NCBI GenBank assembly: GCA_944548615.1
Contig: OX155960.1
Coordinates: forward strand, 11,656,365-11,720,364
Reading direction: 5' to 3'
Length of the DNA stretch: 64,000 bases
DNA from: Micropterix aruncella
Taxonomy: Eukaryota; Arthropoda; Insecta; Lepidoptera; Micropterigidae
The notes under the pieces are model-generated. The model had not been told where the DNA came from. It ran no database searches and worked only from the letters and a program-made list of their open reading frames with translations. The translations under genes and the position numbers were made by a program. Positions 52,490 to 63,905 of the stretch are shown here, one piece after another; positions within the stretch are counted from its first letter, which is position 1; every line of letters starts with the position of its first letter.

Positions 52490-52605
52490 TGTTTTTTGAG
52501 TTGTCGCAGTTTAGAAATGGGTCGTCAATATTGACGACCAAAATATCAATAGAAAAACATATGTTTCTCTTCCGAAGCTGTAAATATTAGCGTATTATAT
52601 AATAA
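52490..52605 (+). mobile_element. hAT MITE, left part (split by LINE)
   Basis: CCGAAGCTGTAAATATTAGC and GTATTATATAATAAT match 8425-8460 of the hAT MITE at 8130. The matching right part resumes at 54963. Confidence 0.65.
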
Positions 52606-54962
52606 TCCACTAGATAGGGATACCTTTGTCTTACTCCGCGCCAGACAAAAGAGAGTCCAAAAATACTGCTATCGCCGGCATATTGCACGCTGCCAAGACA
52701 GCATACACAAGGATCCAACGAAATTCTGGTCGTATCTAAAGAGTGTGCGTAAAAATCAACCCATTCCTTATTGCATGAACTTAAACGGTGACACAATAAC
52801 AGACGAACAGGAAATCTGCGAAGGTTTCTCGTGCCATTTCAATTCCATATATGTATCTCAGATCCCAATAATTATTGATGGGTCTGGATGTTACTCGGCG
52901 ATACCATCTACAACAATCAGGCACACACCTTGGGATAATAGTTCAATTCATATCACTACTGAACTTGTTAAAAAATACATACAAGCTCTTGACTGTAATA
53001 AAGGCACGGGTAGTGATATGATACCTGCAGTATTCATTTAAAAATGCTCAAATTCCCTATCCTGTCCAATTGCGGAGTTATTCTCTATGTCTATCCAAAG
53101 CAGCATTTTTCCTGAAAGATGGAAGGAAGCGCCTGTGGTTCCTGTTCAAGAAGGGGTCTCGGTCTTCTATCGAGAACTACAGGCCCATCTCTATTCTCCC
53201 TGTGGTCAGTAAGCTCTTCGAGAAGATTGTACGACCAGGTATATCCCGTCATCGCAGGAAGTCTCCCTAATCAACAGCACGGTTTTCTGCAGCGACGTTC
53301 AGTGCTGACCAACTTGGGTGAGTTCACTGAGTACCTAGCCGTTAACATGGATAAAAGAGTGCAGGTTGACGTGGTGTACACTGATTTTAGAAAGGCGTTT
53401 GACCGCGTCAATCATTGTATACTTGTCCGGAAACTCGAGTCTCTAGGCATTCACGGAGATCTCCTATGGTGGTTTGCTTCCTACGTTCGCAATCGTAGTC
53501 AGGCTGTTGTCGTGAGCGGACATCGTTCTAACTTCACTTCTGTCCCATTCGGTGTACCCCAAGGATCGCATCTCGGTCCACTGCCCTTTAACGCATATAT
53601 ATGCGATATTGGTACGTGTTTCCGCTGGTCCGAGTACATTCTCTACGCAGATGACATGAAAGTATACTCATCCATTAGAAGTACTGAAAACTGCGTCAAC
53701 ATGCAGTCGGATTTAAATCGACTTTCGGCTTATTGCATCACTAATGGCATTGATATAAATACCTCAAAATGTCACAAAATCACATTCACGAGGAATATAA
53801 AGAAAATCAGTTGGGATTATTATATCAATGCCGTTGGTGATACCATACCAGAAAGCACTTGCGTTCGCGACCTTGGTGTATACCTTGACAGCAAACGTCT
53901 AGGCGATAGTCACTGTCGACAAGCAGCAGAGAGGGCGTACAGATTGCTAGGGTTTGTGTTAAGGATGACTAAGCTCTTCTCGGGCACCAAGGCCGCACTG
54001 ACACTATACAACAGCTATGTTCGCAGCATTCTTGAATTCGCGTCTCCCATTTGGTCTCCGCAATATAGCGTGCACAAAGCCCAACTGGAGGGGATTCAAA
54101 GACGTTTTGTCCGGTGCATAGCCCGACGCGAACATCTCGCATTTGACCTAACCTTGATAGGCTACAGCATTTTAATATGCTGTAGCTTGAGGATCGGCGA
54201 ACTGCTGCGGATATGACTGCGCTACATGACATCGTCAATGGGACGCTGGATAGCCCATACATAGTTTCGAGCATCGTTCTGAAGGTGCCGCAACGTAAAA
54301 CCCGATCTATACAGTTATTCGAGCCCCCGAGACGACATTCTAACTACATGCGCAATTCAATGCTTAACCGATTGCCACGTACGTATAATGATAAATTCAC
54401 AGGGCTTTACATTTATAGTAGAAACAAAATTAGCTTCAAATCGGCAGTACGAACCGCCCTTGAAGCAGCAGCGACAACTGCCAGTAATTATTGATTTGTA
54501 ATATGTATGTATAAATATAATATAACTTATATACGTATTCCCATCTACTTATTTAGAATTTATGTTGTATAAGTATGATTTATATGTTTGCGGTTAACTC
54601 TACAACTTTTGCGGTCATTTGACATTTTTTGGTTGGTGGGGATGAGTCCTTGCCGCGTGGACTTGGACGATAAGTTCTCCCGGCAAAGTTACATTTTCGG
54701 CAAAGTTACATTGGCCATCTACAAATGCATCGGGAGGACTGTCGTTTATTTCCGCGCGGTATGGATCCGTTTTCTCTCAACTAATAAATATTTACGGATG
54801 TATTGTATTTTTTGTTTCATAATTTAGTTTGTAAAATATTTAAGTTATAATCGGCATATAAGAACATGTTTTTTTACGAATTATGTGTCTAATTATAAGT
54901 TCATGCCTTAATTATAAGTTCATTCAACCTAAATAAATAAAATAAAAAAAATATGTAATTAA
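52606..54962 (+). mobile_element. 5'-truncated non-LTR retrotransposon inserted in a hAT MITE
   Basis: Starts inside the region upstream of RT and ends with an AAATAAATAAAATAAAA-type tail near 54960. Boundaries are set by the interrupted hAT sequence on both sides. The 3' UTR is ~465 bp. Endonuclease and any ORF1 are missing. Confidence 0.8.
52616..54494 (+). pseudogene. LINE reverse transcriptase, several frameshifts
   Basis: Frame pieces: 52616-53041 (QDSIHKDPTKFWSYLKSVRK, the pre-RT block), 53096-53150 (FPERWKEAPVVPV), 53150-53260 (SIENYRPISILPVVSKLFEK), 53119-54216 from about 53250 (YTDFRKAFDRVNH, FGVPQGSHLGPL, catalytic YADD at 53644-53655, RDLGVYLD, SYVRSILEFASPIW) and 54213-54494 (tail with RRHSNYMRNSMLNRLPRTYN). 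At least three frameshifts, so inactive, though RT motifs are intact. CR1/L2-like group by motif style; not certain. Confidence 0.85.
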
Positions 54963-55064
54963 AGATAGTGTAACATTTTCTATTTTTATTTTTGATAGCC
55001 TGCGACCCCCGGGGGTCTCTTCGTGATCCCGAGGGGGTCGCGACCCACTGGTTGAAAATCACTG
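54963..55064 (+). mobile_element. hAT MITE, right end
   Basis: TCTATTTTTATTTTTGATAG, GGGTCTCTTCGTGATCCC, GGTCGCGACCCACTGGTTGA, ending AAAATCACTG; matches 8470-8559. Confidence 0.75.
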
Positions 55065-55620
55065 CAGTAGATAGAGGGATTCCGACGAATGCAATGCGTA
55101 TTCAAATGTTGTCGCTTCCCATTGCATAGCGATGATGGGACGTCCGGCTGAGGCGAAGTGAAGACGCGGCGCTTCAGCTGGCAAATTGGCGTGAAATAGC
55201 GGCCGAACCACAATGGCAAGACGGTGGCGGCTCTGATAGCGATCCCCATTCATCCATTCCCACGGCTAATTGTATTATCGCCCTGCGAATTGCAATCGGC
55301 GAGCGCGAGAATATATTGTACGACAGCGACGAAGCGACCGCCCTGCAAGTCGCATCACGCCCCGTTGCGCTCGATATTCTCTACTATGTGCAGAGCTGCT
55401 CTTGGTACGCCACCTTATTCTCGCTCCACGGAATCCCGTCACCACTACTCACAATCATATGCAACAATGTTACGCATGCAAAGGTGATTTCAAGAAAAGG
55501 GGGAGGGGGGAGGGAGGGGGGGGGGGGGAGAGTACGCATAATGAGTTAATAGTAAAAACACATATTTAAAATAAAGCTTTTATTAAAATGCCCTGTCCCG
55601 AGCCAACACCCAGTCTATGA
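55065..55620. other. G+C-moderate unassigned segment with G-run
   Basis: Overlapping 60-99 codon frames on both strands without recognised domain; a G-rich tract at 55499-55528 ends it. Confidence 0.35.
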
Positions 55621-55624
55621 TCCA

Positions 55625-55915
55625 ATTGTATAGTGTCAGTCAAACGCACGGGTCAACGCCCACCCGGCTGCCTCCACGCAGAAGGGAGAGCCAGGGTAGT
55701 ATGCTGGTCTGCGGGCCAGTCTCCCCTAGGAGTCAGCCTTCGGGCGATCCTGGACGGTAAGCACACCGTGCGGCGTCAGCCAAACGATTGTGCATTCCGA
55801 CTAACAGCCGGGGGAGTCTGGAAACAGTAATGTTTCATACAGAGCCGGGGTAGTCGTTAACTGTATGGCAACTGCCCTTGAAACGACCATTCGGCCAAGG
55901 TGCGACCGTGGAGTT
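55625..55915 (+). repeat. Composite repeat fragment: M2 then start of M1 inverted
   Basis: ACGGGTCAACGCCCACCCGG, CCAGTCTCCCCTAGGAGTCA, GCACACCGTGCGGCGTCAGC, then GGGGGAGTCTGGAAACAG and TTGAAACGACCATTCGGCCA. Ends near CGACCGTGG. Confidence 0.75.
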
Positions 55916-56440
55916 AATTATTCTGCGAAATTCCGTTTTTACTTTCCTGCTCAACCAAGGGAAAGTAAACACGCAAAATGAGGTGAAGACGGAAATACCA
56001 ATCGCAAGAGTATGGAGCAATCTCCTAATAGCAACGAAGATTTAGCAGAATTGATACTTTTGATTGAAACAGCAAACAGTACCAGTTATGTCCTGTTCGA
56101 ATCGTGAAAAAATCATATAGACTCCCGAAAAAAAGGAAGTTTTAGTAAAGTTTTGTACAAGTATCATAGTTTTGTAGTAAATTTGGGTAAATTATGGGCT
56201 TATTTGAGTTTTTAGAATTAGTTGATTGTAGATAGAATTAGTAGATTGCATGTGAACATAATAATAAATAATTAATAAGCTCATTATAACATTCTTGTTT
56301 GATTTACCTATAACGAATATAGGATATTTGCCCATTGTTTCGTTTTCGAACACCCCTAAAATACCAAGTTAACAAAAAATATACTAAATGTAATCAATAC
56401 TGTAATCAATAACAGACCTATCAACAAACGTATCTCATCG
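55916..56440. other. Intergenic A+T-rich, nothing recognised
   Basis: No frame above 61 codons and no repeat partner found. Confidence 0.4.
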
Positions 56441-56968
56441 AAGACTATCGCGGTTGTTTGACATTATAAATAGGATAGAAAACGAATTTACCGCGTGAAA
56501 TTTGTAGGACCCGACGTTTCGGTGACGTTGCAGCCGCCGTTGTCTAGGGTAAACTGAAGAGCTGTCAGTCCGTTGTTTTGCGGGTAGGCCGCAAACCGCT
56601 GCCGCCACTGCGTAGGTTGCGTAGAAGAACTCCGAACTTCAATAGAGATGACGGCTACAAACTCTCTTCTACGTGGAACCCTCTTCTTAAAATGTTCCCG
56701 CCGCCGAACGCCGAACGCAAAGACGTAAAACAGGATACAGTGAGTGTTGTGTGCAAGACGGATTTTAAAAATTCCCGCGCTCCGAGCCCGGCCCCCCACC
56801 ACCGTTATAACCTACGCAGTGGCGGCAGCGGTTTGCGGCCTACCCGCAAAACAACGGACTGACAGCTCTTCAGTTTACCCTAGACAACGGCGGCTGCAAC
56901 GTCACCGAAACGTCGGGTCCTACAAATTTCACGCGGTAAATTCGTTTTCTATCCTATTTATAAACGTA
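56441..56968 (+). mobile_element. Penelope-like element, copy d
   Basis: Opens GAAGACTATCGCGGTTGTTT, closes with the inverted end TTTTCTATCCTATTTATAAA. Arms of ~165 bp include the CGCAAACCGCTGCCGCCACT block. Plus-strand frame 56600-56862 encodes RRTPNFNRDDGYKLSSTWNP and HHRYNLRSGGSG, as in copy c but on the other strand. CTAGACA and GAAACGTC occur in the right arm. Confidence 0.75.
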
Positions 56969-57299
56969 TCTCAAAATAGTTCCGGGCATATATGGGTTAA
57001 GGTCGTATTTGAAAATAAAATCTTATAAAAATAATCAATAATATCCCCATCATTTCTGATATTGAATATTTTAATTGTTGATAGTTTTAGTTTTACTGAT
57101 TGCGCCTTATATAGCTCCTTCTTTATGAAGTTTCTTCTGAAACAAAATGTTGTATGCTCTCTGGGCAGTTTGTTAATTAAACATTGTATGTTTTTTAATA
57201 ATTCCCACAATAAAGAACTCTATAACTCTATAACCCATTTTAGTTCATATATACGTTTTATGGCCAATAAATTCATTTCTGAACATTATCACACGTATT

Positions 57300-57800
57300 C
57301 ATATTAATTCGCGCACATAAAGCTTTGATCGCTTCGATCACTTTAATCGAAAAAACGTGATAATATTACTTTACGGGGCTGCCTCAGGTAGGAGGTTATT
57401 GCATTGTCTGATGCAATGGGTAGGCACGGTGGATAGTGATGAATGCGCTGGGGTCACGTGGTCATCGCCCCCCCCCCCCCTTCTAGAGGGGGGTTAATTA
57501 TCAAAGGCATTAAATCCTCCCACCGACTCGATGCGAGACATCTCAGTAACGACCCGCGACGATCGTCTTGAGATTCGAGAACCCACCGGTCGCCCCATTT
57601 AATATCGGTATTTAATCTATCTCATCAGATAGCATCAGATAGGCATCTCGTCTGATAAGATACTATAAGGCTCACGCTTAGGAGGGTAAACAAATCAACG
57701 GAAACGGCATTTAATCTGTGACACTGCCAGTGATTATCTCCGTAATCACCCTAATACTACTATAAAAAAAAAGGTTAAGTAGGTTAGTTCAAGCAGTAAG
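57300..57800. other. Unassigned; C-run and short inverted motifs
   Basis: C tract at 57468-57481, GAGATTCGAGAACCCACCGG-type DNA and repeated CATCAGATAG/CATCTCGTCTGATA motifs. No coding signal. Confidence 0.3.
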
Positions 57801-57833
57801 CCACATTTTTAGACGACTGCCTTAAAAAATGAT

Positions 57834-58568
57834 ATGTTATACGCCCGATGTTGTGGTTCGCAGCCTAAGATATGGGTCGTTGTCCTAGGGTTAAGAGGGT
57901 CGTTGGATTCTAAACTAAAATGGGATTGGATTCTAAAAAAAAAATTGCGATGGGAAGAGCAAGTCAATGCAGTGTCAAAGAAAGTGAGAACCCTTGGTTA
58001 TACCATTGATTTTATATTACACTATAAAATCAATGGTTATACTTTCAAAGAGATGAGGAGTATTCTGGATCGCAGGACGCTAACCATAGTGTATTTTGCA
58101 TTATGTGAAACCCTTATTAACTATGGTACAATTGGGTGGGGTGGGTGCTGCAAAACCCTCTTGACGCCACTTCTAACAGCGCAAAAATGTATTTTAAAAA
58201 TCATGCATCGCAAACCATATCAATATTCTTCTAATGAACTCTTTAAAGAGGGTCAAGTTTTGGATGCTAGGTTATTATTTATTAAAACTGCACTACGTTG
58301 GGTTTTCGTGGCCAAACAAAATAAATCTTTTATTATTACGCACACGAAACCCACTAGACAACTCCTGAGTGATAATTTGAATGTACCTAGGATGAAGACG
58401 ACTTTCGGACAGCGACACTACTCTTTCATAGCTACAAGAGTTTATAATAAATTAAGCAGTGACATAAAAACCAGCCCCAATCGTCATTTGTTTAAAAGCA
58501 AAATAAATAAATGGCTGTTGCAAGAACAGCTTTTATCTATCCATGCCATGATCGATGTAGTAGAATAA
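57834..58568 (+). pseudogene. LINE reverse transcriptase C-terminal frame
   Basis: 244 codons. Residues ~25-130 hold the thumb/connection region (RWEEQVNAVSKKVRTLGY, TIVYFALCETLINYGTIGWG); then ILKIMHRKPYQYSSNELFKE and the tail TTFGQRHYSFIATRVYNKLS. Catalytic palm missing by 5' truncation; the first ~25 residues look like flanking or shifted sequence. A 17-18 bp inverted repeat is built into the frame at 57999-58041. Confidence 0.75.
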
Positions 58569-58905
58569 GTTGAAGTTGACTTAACATGTATTGTGTTTAA
58601 ATATGTATGTGTGTATATGTGTATTCTAATGTATTTAGTATTTCTATTTCCTATATAATAATGTAATTTTTTATTAAAATTTTATTATTATATATATTTA
58701 TTAATTATTATTGTGTTTGGTTGGTTCATCGACCCTCTCTTTAAATGTAAAAATATAAATTGCTTGCCCTGGAACGGGTATATCCCAGTTGGGCAGCACT
58801 AGCCAGTGAATAAAAGAGGAAAGTTTTTGCCATTTGTTTTAATATTATAATTATTGTAAATGGTTAATTTGATAATTCCAATAAAATAAATAAATAAATA
58901 AAATT
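58569..58905 (+). mobile_element. 3' UTR and (AAAT)n tail of the 57.8 kb LINE
   Basis: Near-identical to 32425-32812, including GCTTGCCCTGGAACGGGTAT and CAGTTGGGCAGCACTAGCC; ends in AAAT units. Confidence 0.75.
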
Positions 58906-58909
58906 CACA

Positions 58910-59438
58910 CAATACCACACTGCCAACAAGGCTTAGTTCAGTCGCATATGCTGTTATGAAAATACGTCAAATTACCGATGTTGATACTGCGAGGCTAGTA
59001 TATTTCTCTTATTTCCACTGTATTATGTCTTACGGCATCTTACTGTGGGGACAAGCTACAAGTATGCGCTCAATCTTTATTCTACAAAAACGGGTGGTTA
59101 GAGCCATATACAACTTGCACAGACGTGATTCCCTAAGAGAATTATTCAAAGAAATTAACATTCTTACTGTACCTAGTCAATACATATTTGAAAACATTAT
59201 GCATGCACGAAAAAATATATCTCATTATTCAAAAAACTGTGACAATCACAAATACAATACTAGAAATAAAAAAATATATATAGTGACAAAATTTAGACTA
59301 AGTAAGCTAAGCAAATGTTTCATGGGAAACTGTATACGGTTTTATAATAAATTCCAGAGGACATACAGGGTCTACCAGACACTCAGTTTAGAAGTAGAAT
59401 TAAAGATATTCTATGTAAGAAGGTTTACTACAAAGTAG
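58910..59438 (+). pseudogene. LINE reverse transcriptase C-terminal fragment, other family
   Basis: Open from LPTRLSSVAYAVMKIRQITD, with ARLVYFSYFHCIMSYGILLW, LQKRVVRAIYNLHRRDSLRE, ILTVPSQYIFENI, YNTRNKK and FYNKFQ. Same family style as 3130-3652. It directly follows the tail of the previous LINE, so one inserted beside the other. The 3' UTR runs to about 59740. Confidence 0.75.
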
Positions 59439-59745
59439 TAAATTTTATAAATGATATTGATTTTTTTTGGAATGATTATAAAATCGAGATTTAATATTCT
59501 TTTCTTATTATATTGAAAATTGTTAACTATGTAGGTATATTATCTTTTTTTCTTTTCCTCTTTTTGACTATTGTTGTTAATTATGACTATTTTAAATTTT
59601 ATGACTATTTTAAATTCTAACTGTACCTATATTTTAAATTGTTTTAAAATATTTCTGTTGTTAAATATTACATTATATCATGCTTATATAATGTACCTAT
59701 TCAGTATCTATAAAGTATTTGAAATGTAAGCTAAATGACAAATTA

Positions 59746-60330
59746 TCTTATATATAAAAATGATTCGCCGTGCGTTAGTCTCGCAGGATCTCGGAAATGA
59801 CTCAACCGATTTGAATTATTATTTTTGTGTTTTGTTTGCCTTGATTCAGGGGTGGTTTACAAAAAAAAAAATATTTAGAAAAAATTAAAAGAAACAACTG
59901 AAAATCGAAAAAATCGAAATTGGTTATTTTGGGAAATGGGCCACTTTCAATAGATGGCGTTCGCGGCGATCCTATTGTTTGACAGCTGCGCCATCTATAA
60001 CTGTTATTCATTCCGTGCGATTGTGTAAAATTTCAAAAAGTCGAAAAGTCGAAAAATTAAAAAAAAAGTCGAAAAAGTCGAAAACGTCGAAAAAGTCGAA
60101 AAAGTCGGAAAAGCATTTATATTTCATCATACATATTAAATACATTGAATTTATTATAATTACAAACGACTTTCATTTAATCACCAAACGAAACTCAAAC
60201 CGTACACGATTCGGCCATATTATAGATTTCAATGAATTGGATTTGGAAGGTTGATTATGATTAATAAACGCTTATGAAGAGTTACAATCAAATCAATTAT
60301 AAGTGGTACAAAGTTTACCGGTTCATCTAG
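59746..60330 (+). mobile_element. Non-autonomous Helitron
   Basis: A|TCTTATATATAAAAATGATT ... GTTTACCGGTTCATCTAG|T. The start resembles the nested Helitron at 51150. The interior has a (AAAAAGTCG)n stretch (60037-60110). No target duplication, as expected. Confidence 0.7.
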
Positions 60331-61395
60331 TCTATAATATAAACCATAAATTGTATTTCATATTTTGACGTCACAAAGCAATTTTTTACAAATTCTATTG
60401 TGAAAAAACATTTTGATTTGATTTGATTTGCTAACTTAAATGAAACAGATAGCCCACATAAAAGCCTTCAAACATCTCCATTCAATTTAAATAATAAAGT
60501 TTCGTTTGTATCCATTTTCGCTTTCGCGGCGGCCAATAATCAAATCACTATTTCGTGAAACACATACATGCCCAGCAAACTTTACTGTTAAGGCTTCGGT
60601 GGACATTTAGGTGAATGCAATAAATTTGAATAAAGATTCCATTGATAACCGTTATGTTTAAATTTAAAGTTTACCTATCGTGCTTATCGAAAATCGTTTT
60701 AGGGTACACCGGGGACAGTTGAAACAGCGGAAAATACAATTATTATTAGGAATTCAATGCTTTACATACGTTCAAGCGATTATTTAATGTGAGGGCGCCA
60801 TGAGACGCTCTCTCAACCATTCGTTGCCTATAAATTCCAGCTCGCAACCGTAAAAGAGAGCACTGCGCAGCATGTATCAGGTAATATTCAGTATTCAGTA
60901 TTCAATTTATTCATTCAGAATATACAATAAAAACATGAATTATTAATTAAAGCTAATTATCGCATATTAGAATTCGTCAGTTTATATGTAGATATAAAAT
61001 TATTAAAGCGTAAATATTAATTCGACAATAGCGTTGAATAAAGTCGGCTTTACACGGCAGACAAATAAAATAAATAAAAAAAAGAGCTGAATCCATGTAC
61101 ATGAGTACATATAAAATAGATAATTATTATAAGAATATTAATAGTCATCAAGCACTTTATACAAAAAATAATCACACAATAGGAAGTATCAAAACAAAAT
61201 TGGAAAAAAACAACTTATGTATATAATCAGGTATGTAACATTACACATTGTAATCGACATATTAAATATTAAATTCATAATATTATTATTAAACAATAAG
61301 AACTAAAATGAGGTACCTGAAAGTTACATAATAATGTTATTCCCATTTTAAAGAACTGGCATGCTCAAAAAAATCACCCAGCTTATAGAAAGCAT
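60331..61395. other. Intergenic; possible TATA-type promoter near 60830
   Basis: Mostly A+T-rich. A GATTT run at 60412-60430. CCTATAAATTCC at about 60828 followed by ATGTATCAG|GTAATA near 60880 is the only gene-like signal. Confidence 0.3.
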
Positions 61396-61423
61396 TTGTG
61401 GATTGTAGCGTAACGACTAGGAC

Positions 61424-61685
61424 CTCATGCAAAGAATATTTCAGCAAGGCAAGGGTAATGACTATATATTCGGCGTTCATATACCAGTGTTTAATGTATG
61501 CTAGACAGCACCTAGCAGAAACTGCAATTAATGCAGACATTCACTCGCATCATACCCGCGGTAGCTCCTTTTTATGCGTACCCCGAATACGACTGGCAAA
61601 AGTACAGAATAGCTACTTGTACCTTAGCATTAAATTCTATAATCTACTCCCTACAAAATTTAAAAAGCCGAAGGACATAAAATAA
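61424..61685 (+). pseudogene. LINE reverse transcriptase C-terminal fragment
   Basis: SCKEYFSKARVMTIYSAFIY, HSHHTRGSSFLCVPRIRLAK, LYLSIKFYNLLPTKFKKPKD: the end region of a jockey/CR1-like RT. The 3' UTR continues to an (AATGT)n tail at 62124-62142. Confidence 0.7.
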
Positions 61686-62145
61686 AAAAAAAGGAGATGC
61701 TGATAAGCCACCCTTTCTATAATCTGTCCGAATTTGAGGGCCATGATTTTTCAAATATTGCGCCCATTTAACTTACCTAAAAAAGTAGATCCTTATTGTC
61801 TGATTATTTTATATGGTCTTATATCTGTACTTTTAGTTTAAAATTCATAACGTACCTACATTTAATTTGATTATTTAACATTTTACTGACAATTTCAATA
61901 TTACGATAAATAATTTTACTACGTTTCTTTTCGAATTACTAACTACTTCAAATATTAGGCTTCTATTTTGATTATTTCAATTTATAGTTTGACAATCTAG
62001 TTGTTAATTCTTGACTACCTATGTATGTTCAGTAAAGAGTACTAACGAAACTTACTACCTAACCCAATTATTTTGACACGTCCAAGAGCGGTCTTTAGTC
62101 GTCAATTGGACACGACGAAAATATAATGTAATGTAATGTATTATT
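61686..62145 (+). mobile_element. LINE 3' UTR with (AATGT)n tail
   Basis: A+T-rich DNA ending in TATAATGTAATGTAATGTA. Belongs to the fragment just upstream. Confidence 0.55.
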
Positions 62146-62409
62146 TCAGTACGGAACCGGTTTCCAAAAGTTTATTTTAGATAAATAAAATAAAGTGAAT
62201 AGTTAATATACTCATATGAGCCCGAGAGAAAGTGTCAATCAGTAATATTAACTCTAAAATTTCGCGGCTATTTGAAGTTCTCATCGCAAGACAACAGATT
62301 CTTCCCGCTTGGAATTAGACGATTATTTTCCCGATTTTTCGGCAAGTTATATTACGCTGAAGGTCGGCACTCTGCTTTCACTGGGAGCTGGGGCAGGTAG
62401 TTTGATTTA

Positions 62410-62430
62410 TACCCCCCCCCCCCCCCCCCG
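62410..62430. repeat. C homopolymer run
   Basis: About 19 consecutive C bases. Confidence 0.9.
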
Positions 62431-62604
62431 CAAAGGCAGCACGCGGATTGTAGCGATGAATATATCGACGTGAATTCAGATTGAAATGAATGTTTTAACA
62501 GTTAATTCATTCGAATGTAGAAATACATTGATTTTAATGAAAGTTTATAAGAATTGAGTTCAAAAAAGAAAAAATATATTTTTTAGTTATTTCGTGTCTG
62601 TCGC

Positions 62605-62945
62605 TTTGTAACACGCTTTTATTAAGTCGACCTGTATGTAACTATGTAATGGAATCTAAGGTAACTAATTTAACCATCTTCCAAGGATCGTAGCGTCATG
62701 AAAATTGGCAGCTGTATGTAGTTCTGATGACAATACAATAATATGGTACTGTCGAACTGATCTGATGATGGAGTCGGAAGATATGAACTGTAGCTTCATG
62801 ATGGAACATCGTATCATAGCTGTGTTTGGACTTGTTAGAAAAGTCTTGGCATGAACTTTGACCACGATTAGGTTTCAAGGTCTGATAGGTTTCAAGGTTT
62901 CAAGGTCTGATTAGGTTTCAAGGTCAAGGTAGTAATATTGGAGTC
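62605..62945 (-). repeat. Inverted copy of the 41235-41760 element
   Basis: AACACGCTTTTATTAAGTCG, GATCGTAGCGTCATGAAAAT, GAGTCGGAAGATATGAACTG, GACCACGATTAGGTTTCAAG. Fewer array units than the 41 kb copy, with a degenerate GGTTTCAAGGTCTGAT run at its end. Confidence 0.75.
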
Positions 62946-63092
62946 CTGTCCACCCTAGAACGGGCTAGTCCCAGTTGGGTGACAGAAACAAATAAGCAAA
63001 AGGTTAAGGTTTTGCCATTCGGTTCCTGTTATTTTTATAAGCTAATCAATGTTTCATAGTAATTAATTCTTAAATAAATAAATAAATAAATA
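62946..63092 (+). mobile_element. LINE 3' end with (AAAT)n tail
   Basis: CTAGAACGGGCTAGTCCCAG, TTGGGTGACAG, TTTTGCCATTCGG and five AAAT units; related to 58760-58905 (GGAACGGGTATATCCCAG, TTGGGCAGC). Confidence 0.6.
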
Positions 63093-63199
63093 ATAGCCCA
63101 ATGGCGTGTTATTAGTGTTTTTTAAAACTATTAATTTATTGTATTCGAACATTTCACGTAATTTTGTATTCCACGTCAGCCCAGGATCTTTAAGGGGAG

Positions 63200-63222
63200 A
63201 GGGGGGGGGGGGGGGGAGGGGG
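63200..63222. repeat. G-rich run
   Basis: An almost uninterrupted run of G bases with single A interruptions. Confidence 0.85.
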
Positions 63223-63439
63223 CAGTCAGCGTACTTGCCCCGGGGCGAAAATTTATGAGGGCGGTAAATTCATGTGGTGTAAAAACTTGTTTCACTAAAG
63301 CGCTTATCATCCGGGGCGCGTCCTGCTATCAATTGTTCATTGATTTGGAAACGCATCCTAAGTTGATTTTTGAAAGCGTGCGCAGTGTGTGTAATGTAGC
63401 TATTGTTGCGGCCGCTAATAAAACGGCGAGCCGCCAAAA

Positions 63440-63905
63440 AATCTAATTGATTTTAAAAGGCGGAAGCTGTCGAGGCCGACGTGCAGTTTCCGTCAACCTG
63501 AAATAGGGCATAGCATCCGCGTAAATTGTCCTATAAAATGTATGAGCTTAGGTGCGGCGGGACGGACCTCGCAGACGTCGCGTCCCGGCCGAAAACACCG
63601 CTCATCAAACCGCAAGAATTTCATGGATTTATTCCAAGCATAGTGGCTGCAAAAGTAAGGGCGATACGCCAGAAATATAATAATTAATTTTAAAGACGAA
63701 AACTGGCGAATCCGACGTGCAGTTTTCGTCAACCTGAAATCGGGCATAGCATCCGCGTAATTTTTCCATACAAAATGTATGGGCTTACGTGCGACGGGAC
63801 GGACCTCGCAGACGTCGCGCCGCGACCGAGGCCACCGTCAACAGATCCAAGAAATCAATTTTATTCGAATATATCTCAGAAATGTTTATTCGAAGCATTA
63901 AAACA
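63440..63905. repeat. G+C-rich 236 bp tandem duplication
   Basis: Two units: CCGACGTGCAGTTTCCGTCA at 63476 and CCGACGTGCAGTTTTCGTCA at 63712. Both contain GGGCATAGCATCCGCGTAA and GACGGACCTCGCAGACGTCG. The 84-codon minus frame spanning the junction has no recognised domain. Confidence 0.85.

Noticed and set aside
53119..54216. An intact 365-codon reverse transcriptase gene
   Set aside because: The first ~40 codons are out of phase with the homologous frame, and upstream and downstream RT pieces need frameshifts, so it is a pseudogene.
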